Below, piece by piece: positions 31,875 through 40,483 of a DNA stretch of 64,000 nt (the first letter of the stretch is position 1; each line of letters opens with the position of its first letter). The stretch spans positions 124,001 through 188,000 of the forward strand of contig NZ_JAGINX010000001.1 of NCBI RefSeq assembly GCF_017876395.1. The letters are read 5' to 3'. This DNA is from Nesterenkonia lacusekhoensis. Lineage in GTDB: Bacteria; Actinomycetota; Actinomycetes; Actinomycetales; Micrococcaceae. The notes beneath the pieces were generated by a model. That model searched no databases, had not been told where the DNA came from, and saw nothing but the letters and a program-made list of their open reading frames with translations. The translations under genes were made by a program, and so were the position numbers.

Positions 31875-34661
31875 ATGTCTCCTATCCAGACCTGTGATGC
31901 CACTGCCCCTGCAGGGGTCCGCCATATCGCCGTCGTCGGCGGAGGACCCGCTGCGCACCGGCTGGTCGAGGCGCTGATCTCGCGCGAACCGGCGGAGACC
32001 CGCATCAGCCTCTTCACCGAAGAGGCCCTGCCTCCCTACGACCGAGTGGGCCTGTCCCGGCGCTTCGAGGACCCGGAGGACGATCTGCTGCTGGGCGACT
32101 CCGCCCTCTGGGAGAACCCACAGGTCAGACTGCACACCGGCACCGTGGTGACCGCTCTGGATCCCGCGGCGAAGACCATCACGACGACGCCGGCCGCGGG
32201 CTCCGACGGCCTCGGTGAGTCCGAGGTGGTCGGCTTCGACGAGGTCGTGCTCGCCACCGGCTCCACCGCCCCGGCACCGCCCATCCGCGGCAGTGAGGAG
32301 ATCGCGGTCTACCGCACCCTCGAGGACGTGGACTGGCTGACTCGGCGTGTGGAGCAGCTGCGCGAAGAGCTCGGCCGGACCCCGCACTGTGCGGTCATCG
32401 GCGGAGGCCTGCTCGGCCTGGAGGCCGCCGGCGGTCTCAAGGGCCGCGGCGCCACAGTGACCATCGTCCATTCCCGGGACTACCTGATGAACGCCCAGCT
32501 GGACGAGGGCGGCGGCCGCACGCTGAACCGGCTGTTGGCCAAGGAGGGCTATGACCTCCACATGGGTGAGCGGCCGGCTGCGCTGACCATCAACGGCGCC
32601 GGCTCCTTCCGCTTCACCCTGAACTTCGCGGAGACCTCCGATGTCTCGGCGGACCTGGTGGTCGCCGCCGTCGGGATCACCGCCCGTGATGAGCTGGGCC
32701 GCGATGCCGGCCTGGAGACCAATCCGCGCGGCGGCATCGTCATCGACCAGACCTGTGCGACCTCCGCGCCCCATGTCTGGGCCATCGGCGAGGTGGCCAA
32801 CTATGAGGGCCTCTGCATGGGCCTGGTGGCGCCGGCCAACGCGATGGCCGAGGTTGTGGCCGACCGACTCCTCGGCGGTGAGGCCAGCTTCGACGGCTTC
32901 GACACGGCCGCGAAGCTGAAGCTGGCCGGGATGGACGTGGCCAGCTTCGGCGACACCTTCGCAGAGACTGAGGGAGCTCTGGAGGTGGTCTACGCCGACT
33001 CCGTCGCAGGGGTCTACCAGAAGCTCGTGGTCACCGATGACGCCTCCACACTGCTGGGCGGCGTCTTCGTCGGAGATGCGACTCCATACTCCTCGCTGCG
33101 CCCGCTGTTGGGGCGTGAGCTGCCCGCTGAGCCCGGAGCCTTCCTCTCAGCCTCCGGAGGAGACGTGGACATGGACCTGCCCGACGACGCCGAGGTCTGC
33201 TCCTGCAAAGCCGTCTGCGCAGGGCACATCCGTCAGGCCGTCGCCGGGGAGACCACCGGTGAACCGGTCACCGAGATGGGGGCCCTGAAGAGCTGCACGG
33301 CTGTGGGCACCCAGTGCGGCTCCTGCGTCCCGCTGGCCAAGAAGACCATGGAGAAGGCGATGCTCGCTCAGGGGATGGAGGTCTCCACGGCGATGTGTGA
33401 GCACTTCGGCTATGCCCGCGCCGAGCTCTTCGAAGTGGTCCGGGCGACCCAGCTGACCTCCTTCACCGAGATCGTGGACCGGTTCGGCTCGCCTGCGGAC
33501 TCCAGCATCAACTTCGGCTGTGACATCTGTAAGCCGGCTGTGGCCTCCATGCTGGCCGCCCTGCACGACGGCTACATCCTGGAGGGCGGCCGTGGCGGTC
33601 TCCAGGACACCAATGACCGTGCGCTGGCCAATATGCAGCGCAACGGCACCTACTCCGTGATGCCGCGCATACCCGCCGGAGAGATCACCCCGGACAAGCT
33701 GGCCGTCATCGCGGAGGTCGCCAAGGAGTTCGGGCTCTACACCAAGATCTCCGCAGCCCAGCGCATCGATCTGTTCGGTGCTCGGCTGGAGCAGCTGCCC
33801 AAGATCTGGATGCGTTTGGTGGACGCCGGGTTCGAATCCGGACAGGCCTACGGCAAGGCTCTGCGCAACGTGAAATCTTGCGTGGGCACCACCTGGTGCC
33901 GCTACGGTCTGCAGGATTCGGTGGCGATGGGCGTCCGCCTGGAGAACAGATACAAGGGCCTGCGCTCGCCGCATAAGATGAAGTTCGGTGTCTCCGGCTG
34001 CGCCCGCGAATGCGCTGAGGCCCGCGGCAAGGACGCCGGCATCATCGCCACCCCGGAGGGATGGAACCTCTATGTCGGCGGCAACGGCGGTGCGACCCCG
34101 GTCCACGCCCAGCTGTTGGCCAAGGACCTCGATGATCAGACGCTCATCCGGTACATGGACCGCTACATCATGTACTACGTCCGCACGGCTGACCGGATGC
34201 AGCGCACAGCCCGGTGGATCGAGGAGCTGCCCGGGGGCATCGACCATGTCTACGACGTGGTCGTCAGGGACTCCTTGGGCATCGCCGAAGATCTCGAGGT
34301 GGCGATGGCTGAGCATGTGGAACGCTATGAGGACGAGTGGGCGGCCACGCTGAAGGATCCGGAGAAGCTGCGCCGCTTCCGTTCCTTCATCAATGCACCG
34401 GAGGCCCCGGACACCGATCTGAAGTATGTTCTCGAGCGAGATCAGTTCCGTCCTGCCTTCGAAGAGGAGAAGCAGGCCGCGGCCGCCGGGGAAGGGCCGG
34501 TGCTGCTCGGCCCGGTCATCCCGGTCCGCTCGGATGCGGTGACTGCCTCCCCTCTGGATGGCACAGTCCGCTCGCCGGATGCTGACGGCGAGCCCATGAT
34601 CGAGGAGGACCTCGAGCTGGTGGGAGCCCCTGCCTCGGGACGGAAGGTCGGTGCCTCATGA
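31875..34661 (+). CDS. nirB: NAD(P)H-dependent assimilatory nitrite reductase, large subunit
   Basis: A 928-residue enzyme reducing nitrite to ammonium with six electrons. Domains in order: FAD/NAD(P)H oxidoreductase (HIAVVGGGPAAHRLVEAL at about 17; CAVIGGGLLGLEAAGGL at about 172), a BFD [2Fe-2S] domain with CSCKAVC and GTQCGSC (about 438-480), a second BFD-like stretch ending FGCDICKPAVASML (about 550), then the siroheme/[4Fe-4S] domain with CVGTTWC and SGCARECAE (about 672-716). Full length. It starts 22 bp after the GlnR box and overlaps cobA by 4 nt (ATGA). Needs NirD, encoded divergently. Confidence 0.95.
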   Translation: MSPIQTCDATAPAGVRHIAVVGGGPAAHRLVEALISREPAETRISLFTEEALPPYDRVGLSRRFEDPEDDLLLGDSALWENPQVRLHTGTVVTALDPAAKTITTTPAAGSDGLGESEVVGFDEVVLATGSTAPAPPIRGSEEIAVYRTLEDVDWLTRRVEQLREELGRTPHCAVIGGGLLGLEAAGGLKGRGATVTIVHSRDYLMNAQLDEGGGRTLNRLLAKEGYDLHMGERPAALTINGAGSFRFTLNFAETSDVSADLVVAAVGITARDELGRDAGLETNPRGGIVIDQTCATSAPHVWAIGEVANYEGLCMGLVAPANAMAEVVADRLLGGEASFDGFDTAAKLKLAGMDVASFGDTFAETEGALEVVYADSVAGVYQKLVVTDDASTLLGGVFVGDATPYSSLRPLLGRELPAEPGAFLSASGGDVDMDLPDDAEVCSCKAVCAGHIRQAVAGETTGEPVTEMGALKSCTAVGTQCGSCVPLAKKTMEKAMLAQGMEVSTAMCEHFGYARAELFEVVRATQLTSFTEIVDRFGSPADSSINFGCDICKPAVASMLAALHDGYILEGGRGGLQDTNDRALANMQRNGTYSVMPRIPAGEITPDKLAVIAEVAKEFGLYTKISAAQRIDLFGARLEQLPKIWMRLVDAGFESGQAYGKALRNVKSCVGTTWCRYGLQDSVAMGVRLENRYKGLRSPHKMKFGVSGCARECAEARGKDAGIIATPEGWNLYVGGNGGATPVHAQLLAKDLDDQTLIRYMDRYIMYYVRTADRMQRTARWIEELPGGIDHVYDVVVRDSLGIAEDLEVAMAEHVERYEDEWAATLKDPEKLRRFRSFINAPEAPDTDLKYVLERDQFRPAFEEEKQAAAAGEGPVLLGPVIPVRSDAVTASPLDGTVRSPDADGEPMIEEDLELVGAPASGRKVGAS

Positions 34662-35524
34662 GCTGGGACCACCAGAACAGCGAGGGCCAGGACCGGAGCC
34701 CGACGCCGGCTGCCCAGCACCCAGCCGCCGGTCGGGTCACTCTCGTGGGAGGAGGACCGGGTGCTGCGGATCTGATGACCGTCCGCGCCCGAGACGCTCT
34801 GGCCGCCGCCGACGTCGTGCTCTACGACCGGCTGGCCCCCACCGACGATCTGCGGACCTGGGCCCCGCAGGCCCAGCTGTTCGATGTGGGCAAGCGCCCC
34901 GGGCATCACCGGGTCACCCAGGAGAACATCCACTCGATGATGCTCGACGCCGCGCGCCGCGGCCATCATGTGGTCCGGCTCAAAGGTGGGGACCCCTATG
35001 TCTTCGGCCGCGGCTGCGAGGAGGTGGCGGCCTGCCGCGAGGCCGGGATACCGGTCACCACAGTGCCGGGCCTGACCTCTGCAGTGGCCGTGCCTGCCGC
35101 CGCCGGCATCCCGGTGACAGCCCGCGGCATCAATCGGGCCTTCACCGTCATCTCAGGACATGACCCGCTCACCGAGCAGGAGCTGGCCGGGCTGACCAGC
35201 CTGGGCGGTACAGTGGTGGTCCTGATGGGCATCGGAACGTTGGGTCATACTGTGGAGGGACTGCGCCGCCACGGCCTGGGCGAGGACACTCCGGTCGGAG
35301 TGGTGGAGCATGGCCTGACCTCACAGCAGCGGGTCTGCCTGGCGCCGCTGGACGGAATCCTGGCAGCTGTGGCCGCCCAGCGCATCGGATCGCCGGCCGT
35401 GCTGGTGATCGGCGAGGTGGTCCGACTGGCCGCCGACGGGCCCGGCAGGGGAGAGGCCGGCACCGCGGAGGAGGCGGCCGGCGTCGTGCGTGCCGCCGCG
35501 CTGCAGGCGGGGGCTCTGGCATGA
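34658..35524 (+). CDS. cobA: Uroporphyrinogen-III C-methyltransferase
   Basis: A 288-residue SUMT that adds two methyl groups from S-adenosylmethionine to uroporphyrinogen III, giving precorrin-2 for siroheme. The family motifs are VTLVGGGPGAADLMTVRARD (about residues 27-46), VVLYDRLAP, RLKGGDPYVFGRGCEE (about 107-122) and a GIPVTARGINRAFTVISGHD segment. The first 25 residues and the last 30 (Ala/Glu-rich) are extra. There is no CysG-type dehydrogenase domain, so that step must be elsewhere. It overlaps nirB upstream and hemD downstream, each by 4 nt. Confidence 0.93.
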   Translation: MSWDHQNSEGQDRSPTPAAQHPAAGRVTLVGGGPGAADLMTVRARDALAAADVVLYDRLAPTDDLRTWAPQAQLFDVGKRPGHHRVTQENIHSMMLDAARRGHHVVRLKGGDPYVFGRGCEEVAACREAGIPVTTVPGLTSAVAVPAAAGIPVTARGINRAFTVISGHDPLTEQELAGLTSLGGTVVVLMGIGTLGHTVEGLRRHGLGEDTPVGVVEHGLTSQQRVCLAPLDGILAAVAAQRIGSPAVLVIGEVVRLAADGPGRGEAGTAEEAAGVVRAAALQAGALA

Positions 35525-36696
35525 CGGCTGCTGGGCAGTCCACCTCCGCCGTCGCCCCCAGTGCCTCCACTCCGGACCTCGGGGCTGTGCCCGCCCTGCC
35601 GCAGACGCTGGCCGGATTCAGGATCGGAGTGACCTCGGACCGGCGCAGTGAGGAGCTCATCTCCGCCTTCGAGCGCCGCGGAGCCGAGGTGATGCATGCT
35701 CCCGCGCTGCGGATCGCCCCGCTGACCGAGTCGATCACCCTGCAGCGGGACACCGACGAGGTCATCGCGGCCCAGCCGGACTTCGCGATCATCACCACCG
35801 CCTACGGGATGCGCCGCTGGGCGGAGGCCGCCGAGACCTATGGGGTCTGGACAGAGCTCTATGAGGTCCTGGAGAAGGCGGCCATCCTGGTGCGCGGCCC
35901 CAAAGCCAGAGGTGCGGTGCGCGCCTGCGGGCTCGACGACGACGGCGCCGCCGAGGACGAACGCACCGACACCGTCCTGGACATGCTCCTGGAACGTGAC
36001 CTCAGCGGAAAGACTGTCGCGTTCCAGCTGCATGGGCTGCTGAACCACGAGCAGATCCGCCGACTGGAGGACGCCGGGGCGCGGGTGCTCACCGTCATGC
36101 CCTACACCTGGGCCAAGCCGGTCGAGGACAATGAGCTGCTGCGCATGATCGACGCCGTCATCGAGCGCCAGCTGGACATCGTCACCTTCACCGCCGCCCC
36201 GGCCGTGGACGCGTTCCTGGGAGTCGCCCAGCAGTACGGGCGGCGCGACGAGCTGCTCGAGGCGCTGAAGACCGACGTCATCTCCGCCGCAGTGGGAGGG
36301 GTCGCCGCCGGTCCGCTGATCGAGGCCGGCATCGAGCCGGTGATCCCCGAACGGTGGCGCTTGGGCGCGATGATCAAGAAGGTCTGCGACCACCTGGAGC
36401 GTCACCACACCATCCGTCTGGACACCCAGCATGGGCCGGCCGAGCTGCGCGGTGCCGAGCTTCGCCTGTGCGAGGTCAGCGCGGAGCCGGTCCGGCTGGC
36501 CCCCGGGCCGCTGGCGCTGCTGCGCGCGCTGATGGAGGCCGAAGGTGCGGTGCTCTCCCGGGAGGATCTGCTGGAGCAGGTCCGCTGCTGCGACTCAGGA
36601 CATGCTCTGGAGATGTGGGTCTCCCGCCTGCGCAGAGCGCTGCCGGTGGACCTGGTCCAGACGGTCGTCAAGCGCGGCTATCGCATCAGAGTCTGA
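35521..36696 (+). CDS. hemD: Uroporphyrinogen-III synthase fused to a winged-helix DNA-binding domain
   Basis: A 391-residue two-domain protein. Residues about 30-290 match the HemD fold (GFRIGVTSDRRSEELISAFE; VTFTAAPAVDAFLGVA). Residues about 300-391 form an OmpR/PhoB-type winged helix (LSREDLLEQVRCCDS... AVEMWVSRLR-like region ending VDLVQTVVKRGYRIRV). Similar fusions are known in nitrite reductase loci of mycobacteria and streptomycetes. It could both make uroporphyrinogen III and regulate the locus, perhaps sensing tetrapyrrole; regulation is inferred. ATG overlaps the cobA stop. It is the last gene of the nirB-cobA-hemD operon and convergent with the SorC-type regulator. Confidence 0.88.
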   Translation: MTAAGQSTSAVAPSASTPDLGAVPALPQTLAGFRIGVTSDRRSEELISAFERRGAEVMHAPALRIAPLTESITLQRDTDEVIAAQPDFAIITTAYGMRRWAEAAETYGVWTELYEVLEKAAILVRGPKARGAVRACGLDDDGAAEDERTDTVLDMLLERDLSGKTVAFQLHGLLNHEQIRRLEDAGARVLTVMPYTWAKPVEDNELLRMIDAVIERQLDIVTFTAAPAVDAFLGVAQQYGRRDELLEALKTDVISAAVGGVAAGPLIEAGIEPVIPERWRLGAMIKKVCDHLERHHTIRLDTQHGPAELRGAELRLCEVSAEPVRLAPGPLALLRALMEAEGAVLSREDLLEQVRCCDSGHALEMWVSRLRRALPVDLVQTVVKRGYRIRV

Positions 36697-36705
36697 GGCG
36701 GCGGC

Positions 36706-37671
36706 TCAGTCGCCGTGGGCCAGCAGGTTCGCTGAGGCCTGGTCGAGCACCAGGTCGGTGACCAGCCCGGCGGCGAGCACTCCGCGCAGGGCCGCGACCT
36801 TATGCGGGCCGTTGACCACGCAGACCCGGCGCGGGATGCGGATGAGTTCGTCCGGTCGCATCCCGGAGCATCGGCTGTTCAGCTCGATGGTGCGCCAGGA
36901 GCCGTCGCCGCGAAGGAAGACGGTGCAGACATCGCCCACCACCTGCTCCTCCGCGAGCTGGTTGAGGTCATCACGGCTGAGATAGCCGTCGGCATAGACC
37001 TGGGAGGGCCGGCCGTCGGCGAATGCGCCCACTCCGAACACCGCCAGAGAGGTGCGACGCTGCAGGTTGAGCACGCGGGAGGTGGAGCGCTCGCGCCAGA
37101 GCAGCTGCTTGGTCTGCTCGTAGTCGAAGATGGCCGGGGCGGCGAAGAGGTGCGGGCGTCCTCCATAGGCCTCAGCGAAGCGTTCCACCACCCCCATGCC
37201 CAGACCGGTCCCGGTCGCGTCGGCGGCCACCGGCTGCGAGTTCACCGAGCCGTTGAGCTGGACCACCTGGACTCCCGGGACGCTGCGTTCGGGCAGCCGT
37301 TCGGCCACGGCGGTCATCGTGGCGCCCCAGGCCGCCCCGATGACGGTGTCTGGTTCCACCAGCGCGTCGATCACCCCGGCGCCGAGCCGGGCGACGGCGT
37401 CCTGGGGCGGGGTCCTGCGCTCACCGGTATGAGCCACATGGGCGGTGACCCCGTACTGCTCAGCGATGCGGTGCTCGAGCGCACTGGGGCGGTCGGTGGG
37501 CGGATGCAGGCTGATCCGCACGATCCCCTGCTCCCGGGCGTCGGTCAGCAGGCGGGAGACGGTGGAGCGGGAGATCTCCAGCTCGTGAGCGATGTGCTGC
37601 ATCGTGCGGTTCTCGCTGTAGTACATCTGTGCAGCGATGTACTCGAGCTTCTCCCGATAGGAACCTCTCAT
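36706..37671 (-). CDS. SorC/DeoR-type sugar-binding transcriptional regulator
   Basis: A 321-residue regulator. An N-terminal HTH (MQHIAHELEISRSTVSRLLT, about residues 22-41) is followed by a SorC-type effector domain with DTVIGAAWGATMTAVAERLP (about 110) and ending VTDLVLDQASANLL. Such domains bind phosphorylated sugars or polyols. It is divergent from glpD, with a dyad TGCACA-CA-TGTGCA between the genes, so it probably controls glycerol metabolism in response to a phosphorylated intermediate. The ATG at 37671 is chosen to put the start just before the HTH; a longer frame to 37761 would cover the dyad. Confidence 0.87.
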   Translation of the reverse strand: MRGSYREKLEYIAAQMYYSENRTMQHIAHELEISRSTVSRLLTDAREQGIVRISLHPPTDRPSALEHRIAEQYGVTAHVAHTGERRTPPQDAVARLGAGVIDALVEPDTVIGAAWGATMTAVAERLPERSVPGVQVVQLNGSVNSQPVAADATGTGLGMGVVERFAEAYGGRPHLFAAPAIFDYEQTKQLLWRERSTSRVLNLQRRTSLAVFGVGAFADGRPSQVYADGYLSRDDLNQLAEEQVVGDVCTVFLRGDGSWRTIELNSRCSGMRPDELIRIPRRVCVVNGPHKVAALRGVLAAGLVTDLVLDQASANLLAHGD

Positions 37672-37693
37672 AGTGGCCAGTCTGCCGCACGAT

Positions 37694-37707
37694 TGCACAC
37701 ATGTGCA
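37694..37707. promoter_or_regulatory. Candidate operator of the SorC-type regulator
   Basis: TGCACACATGTGCA: 6-bp arms TGCACA/TGTGCA around CA. It lies 23 bp upstream of the regulator start and 77 bp before glpD, suited to control both. Confidence 0.55.
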
Positions 37708-37783
37708 CTCCCTTTGAGAAAAAGACCGCGCTGATATGTCATGGGGATCACACAGCCACACTCTCGAATGTCAGGACGGCGCC

Positions 37784-39586
37784 ATGCACCCTTTGCCGAT
37801 GAATTCCACCACCCGTCAGCAGGCCCTCGACGCCATGGCTGGGACGACGCCGGAGAACCCTCTGGACGTCCTGGTGGTCGGAGGAGGCGTGGTCGGTGCG
37901 GCCGCCGCGTTCGATGCTTCCACCCGTGGACTGCAGGTGGGTCTGGTCGAGGCCCGAGACCTGGCCCAGGGGACGTCCTCGCGCTCCTCCAAGCTGGTCC
38001 ACGGAGGCCTGCGGTACCTGCAGATGCTGGACTTCAAGCTGGTGGCCGAGGCGCTGCGCGAGCGCAATCTGCTGATGACCCGCACGGCCCCGCACCTGGT
38101 CAAGGGTCTGCCCTTCGTCTTCCCCTTCGAGCATCGGCTCGCCGACCGGGCGTTCATCGGCTCCGGGGTCACGCTCTATGACGGCCTCTCCACGGCCGCC
38201 TCGGCCCTGGGCAACGGGCTGAAGTCGGTCTTCAGCGGCGCCGGCCGCGCCCCGCTGCACCGCCATATGAGCCGCAAGGGTCTGCAGAAGCGGTTCGCCG
38301 GACTCGACCATGACAAGTTCATCGGCGCCCTCGAGTACTTCGACGCGCAGGTCGACGACGCACGTCTGGTGATGACGCTGGCCCGCTCGGCCGCGAGCCT
38401 GGGCGCCCATGTGGCAGTCCGTACGGAGGTCACCGAATATCTCAGGAGCGATCGCGACGGCGAGGAGATCGTCGGTGTGGTGGTCCGGGATCGGGAGACC
38501 GGTGCGGAGCACAGGGTCTACGCCCGCGAGACCATCATGGCCGCCGGCGTCTGGACCGGGGATCAGGAGAAGCTGGCCCACGCGGAGGCGCAGGACGGCA
38601 CCGGCCCGGCCCTGAAGGTGCTGGCCTCCAAGGGCATCCACATCACCGTTCCCAAGGACCGCATCCCGGCCCAGGGTCATGTCGGGGTGATCACCCAGAC
38701 GGACAAGTCCGTGCTGTTCATCATCCCGATGGGGGAGTACTGGTCGGTGGGAACCACCGACACGGCCTGGCACGAGGCGGTCGATGTGCCGGCTCCGAAC
38801 GCGTCGGACATCGACTATGTGCTCGAGCACGCCAACGCGGTGCTGGAGACTGACCTGACCCACGACGACGTCATCGGCACCTGGGCCGGGCTGCGGCCGC
38901 TGCTGCAGCCGGTCGATGCCGATGAGGCCAGCAGCTCGAAGGTCTCCCGGGAGCACACGGTGATGCGGATGGCTCCGGGCCTCTCCGCAGTGGCCGGCGG
39001 CAAGCTCACCACCTACCGCTCGATGGCTCAGGATGCGGTGGACTTCGCCATCGCTGAGCGCCACCGGGACCGTTCCTCGCTCACCGAGCACCTGCCCCTG
39101 CTGGGCGCTCAGGGCTATGGCGAGTGGGCCGAACGCGCCGATGACATCGCCGCGGGCTACAACCTCGCTCCGAAGACGGTTCAGCGTCTGCTGGGCCGCT
39201 ACGGAAGTCTGCTGAGCGAGGTGCTGGAGCTGATCGATCAGCGGCCCGAGCTCGGCGAACCGGTTCCCGGCGCAGCCGGCTACCTGGGGGCGGAATACGT
39301 CTATGCCGCCCGCTGCGAAGGCGCGGTCCACCTGGAGGATCTGCTGGAGCGCCGCACCCGCCTGTTCCATGAGGTCCGGGACCGGGGCCTGGAGGCATCG
39401 GAGCATGTGGCCGCCCTGGTCGCTGCAGAGATCGGCTGGGACGAGGCGCAGACCGAGTATGAGCTGCGCGCCTACGCCAGCTATGTCGAGGCCCACCGGG
39501 CGGCCGAGCGCGCCGCCACGGATGCCGAGGCGGCTGAGCTGATGCGGGCCGTGCTGCCTGCCCAGCAGGTCCTCGAGACCTCCTGA
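37784..39586 (+). CDS. glpD: Aerobic glycerol-3-phosphate dehydrogenase
   Basis: A 600-residue FAD enzyme oxidising glycerol 3-phosphate to dihydroxyacetone phosphate and passing electrons to menaquinone. The FAD motif LDVLVVGGGVVGAAAAFDAS is at about residues 24-43; SSRSSKLVHGGLRYLQ (about 67-82) is the family signature; the DAO domain is followed by a C-terminal helical domain (from about 430). The ATG at 37784 has AGGA 8 nt upstream; an in-frame ATG at 37736 has none. It leads glpD-glpF2-glpK2, with gaps of 101 and 67 bp. Confidence 0.93.
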   Translation: MHPLPMNSTTRQQALDAMAGTTPENPLDVLVVGGGVVGAAAAFDASTRGLQVGLVEARDLAQGTSSRSSKLVHGGLRYLQMLDFKLVAEALRERNLLMTRTAPHLVKGLPFVFPFEHRLADRAFIGSGVTLYDGLSTAASALGNGLKSVFSGAGRAPLHRHMSRKGLQKRFAGLDHDKFIGALEYFDAQVDDARLVMTLARSAASLGAHVAVRTEVTEYLRSDRDGEEIVGVVVRDRETGAEHRVYARETIMAAGVWTGDQEKLAHAEAQDGTGPALKVLASKGIHITVPKDRIPAQGHVGVITQTDKSVLFIIPMGEYWSVGTTDTAWHEAVDVPAPNASDIDYVLEHANAVLETDLTHDDVIGTWAGLRPLLQPVDADEASSSKVSREHTVMRMAPGLSAVAGGKLTTYRSMAQDAVDFAIAERHRDRSSLTEHLPLLGAQGYGEWAERADDIAAGYNLAPKTVQRLLGRYGSLLSEVLELIDQRPELGEPVPGAAGYLGAEYVYAARCEGAVHLEDLLERRTRLFHEVRDRGLEASEHVAALVAAEIGWDEAQTEYELRAYASYVEAHRAAERAATDAEAAELMRAVLPAQQVLETS

Positions 39587-39687
39587 CCCCCTCGGGGACA
39601 AGGAACCTCCGCGCGGGCAGCCGCTCCGCGGGGCATACGGCACTGCACTCTGCTCACACCTGAGCATCATGACGAAGGAGTCATCTG

Positions 39688-40416
39688 GTGGAGACCATCT
39701 TCCTGTTCGAGATCATGGGAACGGCCACGCTGGTGCTGCTGGGCACCGGCGTCGTCGCCAACGCCCTGCTGCCCGGAGCGAAGGGAAACGGCGGCGGGCC
39801 GCTGATGATCCACTGGGGATGGGGTCTGGCAGTCTTCGCAGGTGTCTATGTCGGATGGGCTTCCGGAGCACATCTGAACCCCGCGGTGACTGTAGGACTC
39901 TTCGTCTCCGGGGAGAACGAGTTCGCCCCGGGCATCGCCGCCGATGTGCCGGCCATGCTCGCCTATTTCACCGCTCAGCTGATCGGGGCGTTCCTCGGCG
40001 CGCTGGTCGCCTGGCTGGTCTATAAGAAGCAGTACGACGGCGCCGAGGACGCCGCGGTCATCAGATCCACCTTCTGCACCGACCCCGCTGAGCGCAGCTA
40101 CGGCTGGAACTGGGTCACCGAGACCGTCGCGACCTATATCTTCGTACTGGTGGTGCTGCTCTTCGGCGCGACGCCGACGGAGCTGGGTCCGTTGGAGGTG
40201 GGCCTGCTGGTGGTCGCCATCGGCGCGTGCCTGGGCGGCCCCACGGGGTACGCCATCAACCCGGTCAGGGACCTCGGCCCCCGCCTCGCCCACGCCCTGC
40301 TGCCCATCCGCCACAAGGGCGGAAGCGACTGGGCCTACGCCTGGGTCCCCATCGTGGGCCCGGTGACCGGCGGGCTGGCCGCGGGGCTGACCGCACCTGT
40401 CATGCTGGCCGGCTGA
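39688..40416 (+). CDS. glpF: Glycerol facilitator (aquaglyceroporin), copy 2
   Basis: A 242-residue MIP channel paralogous to the one at 28360-29091. The two NPA-type motifs are [13 protein letters not shown] (about 63-75) and [13 protein letters not shown] (about 187-199). The second is NPV, not the usual NPA, in this copy. GTG start with AAGGAG 7 nt upstream. It is followed by glpK2, as in copy 1. The N-terminal helix [19 protein letters not shown] is nearly the same in both copies. Confidence 0.92.
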   Translation: METIFLFEIMGTATLVLLGTGVVANALLPGAKGNGGGPLMIHWGWGLAVFAGVYVGWASGAHLNPAVTVGLFVSGENEFAPGIAADVPAMLAYFTAQLIGAFLGALVAWLVYKKQYDGAEDAAVIRSTFCTDPAERSYGWNWVTETVATYIFVLVVLLFGATPTELGPLEVGLLVVAIGACLGGPTGYAINPVRDLGPRLAHALLPIRHKGGSDWAYAWVPIVGPVTGGLAAGLTAPVMLAG

Positions 40417-40483
40417 CCCCCGGCCACACCCTCGGCTCTCACCAGCGGACACGCCCCGGCAAACACTTCTGAAAGGCAGACTC

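Noticed and set aside
37748-39670. 640-codon minus-strand frame opposite glpD
   Set aside because: Shadow of glpD; lacks start signal and any family feature.
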